A stretch of 62,383 bases of DNA from Myxococcales bacterium (lineage in GTDB: Bacteria > Lernaellota > Lernaellaia > Lernaellales > Lernaellaceae), in NCBI GenBank assembly GCA_012517325.1, contig JAAYVF010000047.1, positions 1-62,383 of the forward strand. Direction: 5' to 3'. Position 1 is the first letter of the stretch. Each line of letters begins with the position of its first letter. The notes beneath the pieces are model-generated. The model worked only from the letters and a program-made list of their open reading frames with translations. It had not been told where the DNA came from and made no database searches. Positions 52,347 through 60,456 of the stretch are shown here, piece after piece. The translations under genes and the position numbers were made by a program.

Positions 52347-54581
52347 ATGTCGAACGAATCGCTGAAATATCGCTGGACCTTTTTCCGCGCCGGCGGCGTC
52401 GATCAGGTGTCGTTGCGCCAGGGCGCCGATTTGCGACAACTGGGTCAACTCGACCAGAAGCTCTGGACGGCATTAGCCATGCCGACCAAGGGAGTCGAAC
52501 TGGACGCCCGCACGATCGCGCTGCTCGACGCCGATCAGGACGGCCGGATTCGCGTGCCGGAAATTCGCGCCGCGGTCGCGTGGGTCTGCGACGTGCTGCA
52601 TGACCCCGACGAGGTATTCAAGGGCGGCGACAGCCTGCCACTCGCGGCCATTCGCGACGAGTCGGTGCTGGCCGGGGCGCGCCGCGTCCTGCAAAACCTC
52701 GGCAAATCCGAGGCCGAGACCATTTCCCTTGCCGACGTGCGCGACACCGACAAATTCTTTTCCGCCGCCAATTGCAACGGCGACGGTATCGTGCCGCCGG
52801 AAACCGCCGGCAGCGAGGACAAGGCGCAAATCGTCCGGGACATCATCGCCACCGTCGGCTCGGTGAACGACCGTAGCGGTCAGCCGGGCATCGACCAGGC
52901 GAAGGTCGACGCGTTTTTCGACGAAATCGCCAAATACCTCGACTGGCTGACCCTGGCCGAGACCGACCCTTCGTTGCTGCCGCTCGGCGAGGCCACCGCC
53001 GGCGCGTTCGAGGCGCTACAGCCGGTGCGGGCTAAAATCGAGGATTTCTTCACCCGCTGCCGGCTGGCCGCGCTGGATCCGCGCGCGGCGCTGGCCGTCG
53101 GCGGGACCGAAGCGGAATTTCTGGCGCTCGCGGGCAAGGAACTTTCTTCCGCCACGCCGGAGTTGCGGCAACTGCCGCTGGCTGCCGTCACCGCGAATCG
53201 CGGGCTGCCGTTGCGTACCCTGCTCAACCCGGCCTGGCTCGACGAAATGGCGGCCTTCGTCGCCAAGGCGGTGGACCCGCTGCTGGGTGCGGAACACGTC
53301 GCCCTGAGCGAAGCCGACTGGAAAACACTGCAGGCGAAGCTGGCGCCCTACGCCGCCTGGCTCGCCGCCAAGCCGGCGGTCGTCGTGGACAAACTGGGGG
53401 CGGAACGGTTGCGGTTTCTCGCCGGCAGCGGAGCGCGGCAACAGATGGAGGAATTGATCCGCGCGGATTTGGCCGTCGCCACGGAAGTCGCTCAGGTCGC
53501 CGCGGTGGAAAAGCTGCTGCTCTTTCAACGGGATCTGCAGCGCGTGCTGAACAACTTCGTCAACTTCGGCGATTTTTACGCGAAGAAGGACGCGATTTTC
53601 CAGGCCGGCACACTTTACCTGGATGGCCGGGGTTGCGCGCTATGCCTGGAAGTCCTCGATCCGGCCAAGCATGCGCTGATGGCGGGTCTTTCGGGCATGT
53701 ACCTGGCCTATTGCGATTGCACCCGTCCGGGCGGCTTGAAAAAGCAGATCGTGGCCGCGTTCACCGACGGCGACTCCGACAATCTGCTGGTGGGCCGCAA
53801 CGGCGTTTTCTACGATCGCCAGGGGCAGGATTGGGACGCGACGATCATGCGCATCGTCGCCAATCCGATCAGCCTGCGCGAGGCTTTCTGGTCACCCTAT
53901 AAAAAACTGGGGCGCATGGTCGCCGAGCAGGTAGCCAAGCGGGCCGCCACGGCCGAAGCGCAGTCGCAGACCAAGCTGGCCGGCACGGCGGAAGCCACGG
54001 CCAACGTGGACAAGGCGGCCAAGCCCGTCGAAGCGAAGAAGATGGACGTCGGCACGGTCGCCGCGATCGGCGTCGCGGTCGGCGGCATCGGCGCCATGGT
54101 GACGGGGCTGGCCAGCGCCTTTTTCGGGCTGGGCTGGTGGATTCCGGTGGCGCTCCTGGGCATCGTCCTGGTGATTTCCGGGCCGGCGGTCATCCTGGCC
54201 TACCTCAAATTGCGCCGCCGCAACCTGGGGCCGATTCTCGATGCAAGCGGTTGGGCGATCAACGGCCGTGCCCGCATCAATGTTCCCTTCGGCGCGGCGC
54301 TGACCGATCTGGCGGTTTTACCCCCCGGCGCGAAACGAATGATGAGCGACCCGTACGCCGAGAAAAAGCGGCCCTGGAAACTGTATCTCTTCCTGCTGGT
54401 GGTGCTGCTGCTGGCGCTGGCCTGGTACTTCGGCAAACTCGATCCGTACCTGCCGCTGCAATTGCACTGCGGCAACGTGCTCGGTTCCTATGCGCCGGCC
54501 AGCGCGCTCCCGCCGCCCGCGCCCACGCCGGTTCCCGTTCCCGCGCCGGTGCCGGCGCCGGTCCCGCCTCCGGCGCCTTGA
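52347..54581 (+). CDS. Large EF-hand-containing protein with C-terminal membrane helices and Pro-rich tail
   Basis: 744 residues, GGGAGG upstream. There is no signal peptide. Two EF-hand-like loops appear near the N terminus: DADQDGRIRVPE (about 60-71) and NCNGDGIVPPE (about 142-152). A long Ala-rich helical region follows to about 560, then a transmembrane pair (VAAIGVAVGGIGAMVTGLASAFFGL, WIPVALLGIVLVISGPAVILA) and a third helix (LYLFLLVVLLLALAWYFG). The protein ends in a P-V-P-A-P repeat. The Ca-binding role is inferred from the loops only. No family name is clear to me. Confidence 0.7.
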   Translation: MSNESLKYRWTFFRAGGVDQVSLRQGADLRQLGQLDQKLWTALAMPTKGVELDARTIALLDADQDGRIRVPEIRAAVAWVCDVLHDPDEVFKGGDSLPLAAIRDESVLAGARRVLQNLGKSEAETISLADVRDTDKFFSAANCNGDGIVPPETAGSEDKAQIVRDIIATVGSVNDRSGQPGIDQAKVDAFFDEIAKYLDWLTLAETDPSLLPLGEATAGAFEALQPVRAKIEDFFTRCRLAALDPRAALAVGGTEAEFLALAGKELSSATPELRQLPLAAVTANRGLPLRTLLNPAWLDEMAAFVAKAVDPLLGAEHVALSEADWKTLQAKLAPYAAWLAAKPAVVVDKLGAERLRFLAGSGARQQMEELIRADLAVATEVAQVAAVEKLLLFQRDLQRVLNNFVNFGDFYAKKDAIFQAGTLYLDGRGCALCLEVLDPAKHALMAGLSGMYLAYCDCTRPGGLKKQIVAAFTDGDSDNLLVGRNGVFYDRQGQDWDATIMRIVANPISLREAFWSPYKKLGRMVAEQVAKRAATAEAQSQTKLAGTAEATANVDKAAKPVEAKKMDVGTVAAIGVAVGGIGAMVTGLASAFFGLGWWIPVALLGIVLVISGPAVILAYLKLRRRNLGPILDASGWAINGRARINVPFGAALTDLAVLPPGAKRMMSDPYAEKKRPWKLYLFLLVVLLLALAWYFGKLDPYLPLQLHCGNVLGSYAPASALPPPAPTPVPVPAPVPAPVPPPAP

Positions 54582-54603
54582 CCGAATGATTGAACAGGGA
54601 CGG

Positions 54604-54631
54604 GGAGGGCCTCACGGTCCTCCTTTTTTTT
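54604..54631 (+). terminator. Rho-independent terminator
   Basis: GGAGGGCC (54604-54611), loop TCAC, GGTCCTCC (54616-54623) then a run of eight T. It follows the stop at 54581 and lies in the gap before the convergent gene ending at 54630. Confidence 0.8.
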
Positions 54632-55601
54632 ATTTTTCGCCGGCGGTTGCCGCTTCGTGATCTTGCCGCGTGTAAATGTAATCGACGCCGCCGAGAATGC
54701 GGTAAATCGGCGCGCCGACTCCCTGGCTGACGCCGGGGCCCGCGCCGACCAGCGCCCGCGGGCCGCTTTGGCCGAAGCGGTAGCGCAGGGTCGCCAGCAC
54801 TTCCATCGGGTTGTTGTGAAAGATTTCCCGGTCGTCGACGGCGTAGTAACCGCCGGTGTATTCCAGTGAGAATCCGAAGCCGCCGGCGAAATCGCGCGCG
54901 ATGCCGGCGCCCCATTGATACGCATCGCCGACCGTTTCCAGCAGCACGTCGTTTTCACCGCGGTACAGATAGCCGCCCTCCAATCCGAGGTTGAACGGGC
55001 CGAAGTCGTGGCCCAGGGCCAGCTTGCCGCCACCCGTGATTCGCCCTTCGCCGAGATAGCTTTCGGTCTTGCCGGTCGGGAAGTCGACGAATGGGATCAA
55101 CGCCAGGCCGAGCCAATGCTTGTCTTGGCGCAGTACGCCGAATTTCAGGGCGGCGCGGATATCGCCGACTTCGAAGCCCCACTCGAGGTCTTTTTCTTTC
55201 AGCTCGGTTTCCGCCAGCGGATGGTAAACATCCTCGACCGGACGGTGGTTGGCGTAATGCAGCGGCACGTCCAGGCCCAGGCCAAGCCAATCGAGCGGGG
55301 CGAACGAAAGCAGGAGATCGCCAGTGAACAGGTCGGCGAGGTAATCGAAACCCGGGTCGTCGTTCTGGTAGTCGGTCAGCAGGCTATGGGTGTAATTGAA
55401 CAGCGCGCCGGCGTGAAAGCTCAGGGCGCCCAGGGGGCGCGATTCGTCCAGCGAGACGAACGGCCCGCCGAAGATGGACGGCCGGAAAAGTTGGACGTTG
55501 ATTCCCTGATCGTCGTCGCCGTCGGCGGCGCGGGCGAAAGCCGAAAGGACGAATATCGCCACGAATAGACCAATGCCGACGAAAACCTTTTTCGTTGCCA
55601 T
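54630..55601 (-). CDS. Outer-membrane beta-barrel protein, barrel-only paralogue of 48795
   Basis: 323 residues, GGGGGAG upstream. Signal peptide ends ARA. The whole mature protein aligns with the barrel part of the OmpA-type protein at 48795: LFRPSIFGGPFVSLDES, NHRPVEDVY, SYLGEGRITGGGKLALG, PMEVLATLRYRFGQSGPRAL and YRILGGVDYIY. It lacks the Ig repeats and OmpA domain. Probably a pore or structural barrel in the outer membrane. It may have arisen by domain loss or represent the ancestral barrel. Confidence 0.82.
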   Translation of the reverse strand: MATKKVFVGIGLFVAIFVLSAFARAADGDDDQGINVQLFRPSIFGGPFVSLDESRPLGALSFHAGALFNYTHSLLTDYQNDDPGFDYLADLFTGDLLLSFAPLDWLGLGLDVPLHYANHRPVEDVYHPLAETELKEKDLEWGFEVGDIRAALKFGVLRQDKHWLGLALIPFVDFPTGKTESYLGEGRITGGGKLALGHDFGPFNLGLEGGYLYRGENDVLLETVGDAYQWGAGIARDFAGGFGFSLEYTGGYYAVDDREIFHNNPMEVLATLRYRFGQSGPRALVGAGPGVSQGVGAPIYRILGGVDYIYTRQDHEAATAGEK

Positions 55602-55679
55602 GCGGTTCTCCCCCGAAACGAATCGTGATGGCGCTTGGTTGCCGAATTGTCGTGATTTAGCGCTTTTTCGGCGCCGAAA

Positions 55680-56114
55680 TCAAAGGTCCGCCGTGCAGTG
55701 CGGACACTTTTTCGCCGGTTCGGGGATGGCGGTGGCGCAAAACGGGCACGGCTTGGTTTTCATCTCCACCATCGTCACGGGCTTGGGCGGCTGCAGCTTG
55801 TTAACCGCCCGCACCATGAAGTACACCGCCAGCGTAACGATGAAAAAGTTCAGCACGGCATTGATGAACAGGCCGTAATTCAGGGTCGGTGCGCCGGCCG
55901 CCTTGGCGGCGGCGATCGAATCGAACGGCACGCCGGTCAGGCTGATGAACAGGCTGGAAAAATCGACGTGGCCCAGCAGCAAGCCGATCGGCGGCATGAT
56001 GATATCTTCCACCAGCGAGGTGACGATTTTTCCGAAGGAGGCGCCGATGATGACGCCGACAGCCATGTCCAGCACGTTGCCGCGCAAGGCGAACGCTTTG
56101 AATTCCTTCCACAT
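55680..56114 (-). CDS. mscL: Large-conductance mechanosensitive channel with C-terminal zinc-ribbon tail
   Basis: 144 residues, AAAGGAG upstream. The pore-lining TM1 is in [37 protein letters not shown] (positions about 8-44) and TM2 is [21 protein letters not shown]. The C terminus has [18 protein letters not shown], two CXXC pairs that form a zinc ribbon instead of the plain helical bundle of E. coli MscL; such tails occur in part of the family. It releases solutes on hypo-osmotic shock. 26 bases lie between it and the terC-type gene upstream. Confidence 0.94.
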   Translation of the reverse strand: MWKEFKAFALRGNVLDMAVGVIIGASFGKIVTSLVEDIIMPPIGLLLGHVDFSSLFISLTGVPFDSIAAAKAAGAPTLNYGLFINAVLNFFIVTLAVYFMVRAVNKLQPPKPVTMVEMKTKPCPFCATAIPEPAKKCPHCTADL

Positions 56115-56140
56115 GCGACCGACTCCTTTTCAACGGACGA

Positions 56141-57070
56141 TCAGGAATTCGCCTGCCGTTTATCGACCCAAAGCGAGGCGACGACGGCGATGGTCAGCAT
56201 GACGATGATGATGCCCAGGCTGAGCAGGACCGGCACGTGGATCAGGTCTTCGATCAGCATTTTCAGGCCGATGAAGCCCAGGATTGCCGCCAGGCCGACG
56301 TTGAGGTAACGCAACCGGGTCATCATGCCGGCGATGAGAAAGTACATCGCCCGCAGGCCCAGAATGGCGAAAATGTTGGACGAATACACGATGAAGGGAT
56401 CCTTGGTGATGCCCAGCACCGCCGGCACCGAGTCGAAAGCGAACAGCACGTCCGAAAATTCCACCACCAGCAGCACCAGGAACATCGGCGTGGCGAGCCA
56501 GAGCCCGTTGGACCGGGTGAAAAATTTCGTGCCGTCCAGTTCCGGGGTGGTGCGCAAATATTTTCTCGCGATCCGCATGATCAGCGTCTTGGACGGATCG
56601 ATCGGCTCGCCCTTGTCGAAAGCCAGCTTCACGGCGGTGTAGATCAGGAAGGCGCCGAACAGGTACATCATCCAGTCGAAGTGCGAAAGCAGGGCGGTCC
56701 CGGCGTAAATGAACAACGCCCGCATCACCAGGGCGCCGACCACGCCGTAAAACAGCACCCGGTGCTGGAACTCCAACGGAATTCGGAAAAAATTAAAAAT
56801 CACCAGAAAAACAAAGAGGTTATCGATCGACAGTGAGCGCTCGACCAGGTAAGCGGTGAAAAAATTCAGGGCGTCGGTGCCGCCATGGTCGTGCCAGATG
56901 TACCCGTTGAAAATCAGTGCCACCACCGTCCAGACGACGCTCCAGATGGCCGCTTCCAGCAACTTGATCTCGTGAGCTTTGCGGTTGAAAACCACCAGGT
57001 CGATCAGCAGCATGCCCACGACGATGACCCAAAAAGCCGCCCATTCGATCGTTGTTCCTGATCCGCCCAA
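56141..57070 (-). CDS. TerC/Alx-family integral membrane protein
   Basis: 309 residues from a TTG at 57070, five bases after a perfect AAGGAGG. An ATG at 57112 and a longer frame from 57181 lack ribosome sites and would add a charged leader. Eight or nine helices; family motifs VVFNRKAHEI, ALNFFTAYLVERSLSIDNLFVFLVIF, FEFSDVLFAFDSVPAVLGITKDPFIVYSSNIFAILGLRAMYF (positions about 205-245, split here only in name) with conserved acidic Asp residues. Members export Mn2+ or load metals onto secreted proteins. Substrate here is inferred. It is preceded by a possible structured leader and divergently transcribed from 57310. Confidence 0.85.
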   Translation of the reverse strand: MGGSGTTIEWAAFWVIVVGMLLIDLVVFNRKAHEIKLLEAAIWSVVWTVVALIFNGYIWHDHGGTDALNFFTAYLVERSLSIDNLFVFLVIFNFFRIPLEFQHRVLFYGVVGALVMRALFIYAGTALLSHFDWMMYLFGAFLIYTAVKLAFDKGEPIDPSKTLIMRIARKYLRTTPELDGTKFFTRSNGLWLATPMFLVLLVVEFSDVLFAFDSVPAVLGITKDPFIVYSSNIFAILGLRAMYFLIAGMMTRLRYLNVGLAAILGFIGLKMLIEDLIHVPVLLSLGIIIVMLTIAVVASLWVDKRQANS

Positions 57071-57180
57071 GCGAGCCTCCTTACGTGCTTTTTCGCCCAA
57101 AAGGGGGGTCATTGTAACGGCAAAGTCGGCCCCCGACAATCGACTCGCCTCGCCTTCGGGAAGGGCCGTTAAATTTTTCA
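57071..57180 (-). promoter_or_regulatory. Possible structured leader of the terC-type gene
   Basis: On the minus strand AACGGC (57170-57165) pairs with GCCGTT (57121-57116) to close a domain. Inside, CGACT and CGACAA-region segments offer two exclusive partners for AGTCG (57124-57128): CGACT at 57141-57145 or CCGAC at 57133-57137. A C-rich run (57107-57112 complement) could mask AAGGAGG. No match to the yybP-ykoY consensus is seen. Confidence 0.3.
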
Positions 57181-57199
57181 ATACCCATTCAATTTGGGC

Positions 57200-57249
57200 T
57201 TGGGTTTTTTCTCAATATTTGTATATAATCCCTCGGTTTAGTTTGTCCA
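57200..57249. promoter_or_regulatory. Overlapping divergent promoters
   Basis: Plus strand: TTGGGT (57200-57205), 18-base spacer, TATAAT (57224-57229), for the gene at 57310. Minus strand: TGGACA (57249-57244), 16-base spacer, TATATA (57227-57222), for the terC-type gene. The two -10 elements overlap, so the promoters should compete. Confidence 0.55.
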
Positions 57250-57309
57250 CTTTGTATTTTCAGCCCCTCCCGGGGCGTTGTATTTGGGGAAACCACGAAG
57301 GCGGGGAAC

Positions 57310-59025
57310 ATGAATACGCATGGGCTTAGGGTTGACCATTCGCGGGGTCGGTTGAGCTTTCTCCTGTTTTCCATCGCATTGTTTTCCCTGGTCGCGTCGG
57401 CGTGGCCGGCGGCTGCCGTGGCCGCGACCTGTTATCAAGACGGCGACGGCGACGGCTTCGGCAACGCAAGCGTTTCGCAGATCGTCGGCGGCTCCACTTG
57501 CCCGGCGGGTTGGTCGCTGTTGGGCACCGATTGCGACGACACCCGCGCCGCCATTCACCCCGGGGCGACCGAGATCTGCAACGGCCTGAATGACAACTGC
57601 GTCAACGGCGTCGACGAAAGCAACGTCTGTTACACCGTTTACTACTGCGACGCCGACGGCGACGGTTACATCGGCCTGAGCATCTCCGCCAGTTGTACCA
57701 CCTATCAGTGCGTACCGGACGACTGCGCGACTACGCCGGGCGACGACTGCAACGACCGCAACCGGGCGATCCATCCCGGCGCCACCGAGATCTGCAACAA
57801 CCTCGACGACAATTGCGTCGGCGGCATCGATGAAAACGGCGTGTGCTACCTCGATTACTATTGCGACGGCGACCACGACGGCTATTTCAGCGCCGTACCT
57901 TCGGGCAATTGCAACGCGTATCAATGCCTGCCCGCCGGTTGCCAATCGGCGACCGGCGACGATTGCAACGACGCGCTGAGCGCGGTGCATCCGGGCGCGA
58001 CCGAAGTCTGCAACGGCATCGACGATAATTGCGCCGCCGGCATCGACGAAAACGGCGACGCGTTGTGCGACGACGGCGCCTACTGCAACGGCGCGGAAAC
58101 GTGCGGCGGCGCCGCCGGCTGCCAGGCCGGCGAGATGCCTTGTGGCGACGACAACCCGTGCACCGCCGATTCGTGCGACGAAGCCGGCGACGAATGCGTT
58201 TACGATCCGGCGCCCTTCAACGGCGACACCTGCGACGACGGCTTCTGGTGCACCGATCACGACATCTGCCGGAACGGCGAGTGCGCCGGCCTTCAAAAAG
58301 ACTGCGACGATGGCATTCCCTGCTCGGTCGATACTTGCGACGAAACCGCGCGGCAATGCGCCAACGATACCGACGTCTGCGCGGCGATCACCGTCGCGCC
58401 TGACTGTGGTGCCGCCGAGTTCGACCGCTGGATCACGGTTCCGGTGACGATCGGCGAAGTGAACGGCGAAAACGACCTCGGCTTCACGCTGACCTACGAC
58501 CCGGCCCTGCTCAAGGTCGTCGGCTATACGCTCCAGGGCGGCGTGCTCGAAAATTGGCGCGAAACCTTCGAATGCGTCGAAGGCGCGGCGGGCGAGGCGG
58601 TCTGCGCCGGCCTGTCCGACCATCCCCTGGATCGGGCTTCCGCGGCGACGCTGGTCAAATTTTTCCTGGCGCCGCAGGCCGAACCGCCCGCGGCCGTGCC
58701 CATCCTCCCGGCCGAAAGCGCGGTAGCCGTATTCGCCGCCGACCGGGCCCTGGCGACGCTGGCCGTGATCGATCTGCAAGCCGATTTGCAATACATGTCC
58801 GTCGACGAATGCACGCTCGAAACCGGCGACGACGATGACGACGACACCGCCGACGATGACACCGCCGACGACGATACGGCCGACGACGACACCGCCCCGG
58901 CCGACGACGACACTACCGGCGACGACAGCGACGACGACACGCCCCCGGGCGATGACGACACCGCCCCGACCGACGACGACAAGAATTTCGGCGACGAGAA
59001 TTCGGTCGACAGCGGCGGGTGCTGA
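57310..59025 (+). CDS. Secreted MopE-type metal-binding-motif protein with cohesin-like domain and C-terminal Asp linker ending GGC
   Basis: 571 residues, GGGGAAC upstream. Signal peptide ends AVA, no lipobox Cys. Three copies of the putative metal-binding repeat (CDDTRAAIHPGATEICNG..DNC..GVDE type, about 75-245), as in MopE-like proteins, then Cys-rich repeats (CDDGAYCNGAETC, CTADSCDEAGDEC, CTDHDICRNGEC). A cohesin-like beta-domain follows (WITVPVTIGEVNGENDLGFT, LTYDPALLKVVGY). From about 510 the sequence is DDDDTADDDTADDDT-like, ending SVDSGGC. It is probably surface-located and rich in disulfides. Confidence 0.83.
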   Translation: MNTHGLRVDHSRGRLSFLLFSIALFSLVASAWPAAAVAATCYQDGDGDGFGNASVSQIVGGSTCPAGWSLLGTDCDDTRAAIHPGATEICNGLNDNCVNGVDESNVCYTVYYCDADGDGYIGLSISASCTTYQCVPDDCATTPGDDCNDRNRAIHPGATEICNNLDDNCVGGIDENGVCYLDYYCDGDHDGYFSAVPSGNCNAYQCLPAGCQSATGDDCNDALSAVHPGATEVCNGIDDNCAAGIDENGDALCDDGAYCNGAETCGGAAGCQAGEMPCGDDNPCTADSCDEAGDECVYDPAPFNGDTCDDGFWCTDHDICRNGECAGLQKDCDDGIPCSVDTCDETARQCANDTDVCAAITVAPDCGAAEFDRWITVPVTIGEVNGENDLGFTLTYDPALLKVVGYTLQGGVLENWRETFECVEGAAGEAVCAGLSDHPLDRASAATLVKFFLAPQAEPPAAVPILPAESAVAVFAADRALATLAVIDLQADLQYMSVDECTLETGDDDDDDTADDDTADDDTADDDTAPADDDTTGDDSDDDTPPGDDDTAPTDDDKNFGDENSVDSGGC

Positions 59026-59061
59026 TCGCCGCCCCATCACTCCCTAATCAAGGAAATCATC

Positions 59062-60456
59062 ATGAAACGCTGGTGGCTTTTGTTTCTGGCGCTGGGATTC
59101 GTTTGTGCCGCTCCGGCCCTGGCGGCCGACGTGGATCTGTTGGCTCTGGGCGCGACCGCGCCGGCGACGGCCGGGTGCCGTTCGGCCGTGCGACTGACCT
59201 TCGGCGACCGGCAGGTGGTGATTCACGACGAGGCTTGTGAAATCCCCGCCGCCCAGGAATTGGCCGTCGGCGTTCCCGCCGAACGGCTTTACCTGGTGCG
59301 CGACCTTCGCCCGCTGGCCGATCGCCTCGGCTACGCCGTGCTGTACGGCCGCCGCGGCATTTACCTGGCGCTGGTGACCGACCTCGACGGCCTGCGGCTG
59401 GAGCCGGATGTCCGGTTGCAACCGGTGTCGCAAAACCGGGTGGTGACGGTCGTTCCGCCCGCCGGAAAAGCCGAGCCCGACCCGGTGGTCGAGTCGGTGT
59501 TGGCGGAATTGCAGACCGCTTCCTATGGTGAATACCTAACCGAACTGGCGGGCGATCTGCCGACCCGCTATTCCTGCACGAACGAGGTGCTGTCGGCTCG
59601 CGACCTGATCGCCGGGCATTTCACTGAACTGGGCCTGGACACGACCACGCCGACCTTCAACAATTTTTGTTTCGATTGCGTGAACGTCGGCGGCTTCAAC
59701 GTGGTCGGCGTGAAAACCGGCACGGTGCGGCCCGATGAATATGTCCTGATCGGCGCGCATTACGACGACACCAGCGGCGATCCCTGCGATACCGCGCCGG
59801 GCGCCAACGACAACGGCAGCGGCGCGGCGGCGGTGCTGGAAGTCGCCCGGGTTCTGGCGGCGCACGACACCGAGGCGTCGATCCTGTTCGTGACGTTCGG
59901 GGGCGAGGAGTTCGGGATGCTCGGCAGCCGGAAATTTGTGCAGAATCTGCAGGCGGCGGGCATCGCGTCCAATCTCAAGGGCTTTGTCGTGATGGACATG
60001 ATTTCCTTTTACCAGAACACGTGGGGCGCCTCCCTCGAGGGGTCGAACGGCAATCAGGCGCAGATCGACGCCCTGTTCGAGGTCGGCGGCCTGGCCGGCA
60101 CCTATACCGATTTGTCGGTCGACGGCACCTACGATTATTGGGGCAGCGATCACGAACCGTTTCTCGACGCCGGGCTTCCCGGGGTGCTGATCATCGAAAC
60201 GGATTGGGACCTGGATTCCGCCTACCACACCGTCAACGACACCTTGGATCGGCAGGACCTCGATTACGGCCTGGAAATGACCCGCCTGGCCGCGGCGGCC
60301 GTCGCGACCTGGGCCGTGGTCGTGCCCGAACCGGCCGATGACGACACCGCCGACGATGATACCGCCGACGATGACACCGCCGATGACGACTCGGCCGGCG
60401 ACGATACGGCGGGCGACGATGACGACGATAACGACAGCGGCGGCTGCGGCTGCTGA
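59062..60456 (+). CDS. Secreted M28-family aminopeptidase-like zinc peptidase with C-terminal Asp linker ending CGC
   Basis: 464 residues, AAGGAA upstream. Signal peptide ends ALA. After about 140 residues of prodomain-like sequence, the M28 dinuclear zinc site is visible: GAHYDDTSG (His), GANDNGSGAAAVLE (bridging Asp), GGEEFGMLGS (Glu pair), VVMDMIS (Asp) and SAYHTVNDT (His). All ligands are present, so it should be an active exopeptidase outside the cytoplasm. The tail from about 424 is ADDDTADDDT repeats ending NDSGGCGC. It lies 36 bases after the MopE-type gene, so the two are probably co-transcribed. Confidence 0.9.
   Translation: MKRWWLLFLALGFVCAAPALAADVDLLALGATAPATAGCRSAVRLTFGDRQVVIHDEACEIPAAQELAVGVPAERLYLVRDLRPLADRLGYAVLYGRRGIYLALVTDLDGLRLEPDVRLQPVSQNRVVTVVPPAGKAEPDPVVESVLAELQTASYGEYLTELAGDLPTRYSCTNEVLSARDLIAGHFTELGLDTTTPTFNNFCFDCVNVGGFNVVGVKTGTVRPDEYVLIGAHYDDTSGDPCDTAPGANDNGSGAAAVLEVARVLAAHDTEASILFVTFGGEEFGMLGSRKFVQNLQAAGIASNLKGFVVMDMISFYQNTWGASLEGSNGNQAQIDALFEVGGLAGTYTDLSVDGTYDYWGSDHEPFLDAGLPGVLIIETDWDLDSAYHTVNDTLDRQDLDYGLEMTRLAAAAVATWAVVVPEPADDDTADDDTADDDTADDDSAGDDTAGDDDDDNDSGGCGC

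Noticed and set aside
57071-57180. yybP-ykoY manganese riboswitch before the terC-type gene
   Set aside because: The conserved GGGGAGUA and loop segments of that motif are not present, so only a generic structured leader is reported.
9482-59040. Long open frames rich in Val/Ile or Ser/Leu opposite the Asp-rich linkers (for example near 9650-10070, 13690-14100, 24080-24440, 29830-31070, 57240-59040)
   Set aside because: They are the other strand or frame of GAC/GAT/AAC repeats and have no ribosome sites or family motifs.
9554-60456. MYXO-CTERM or PEP-CTERM sorting signals on the secreted proteins
   Set aside because: No hydrophobic helix or basic tail follows the Cys motif; the proteins stop at or within two residues of it.
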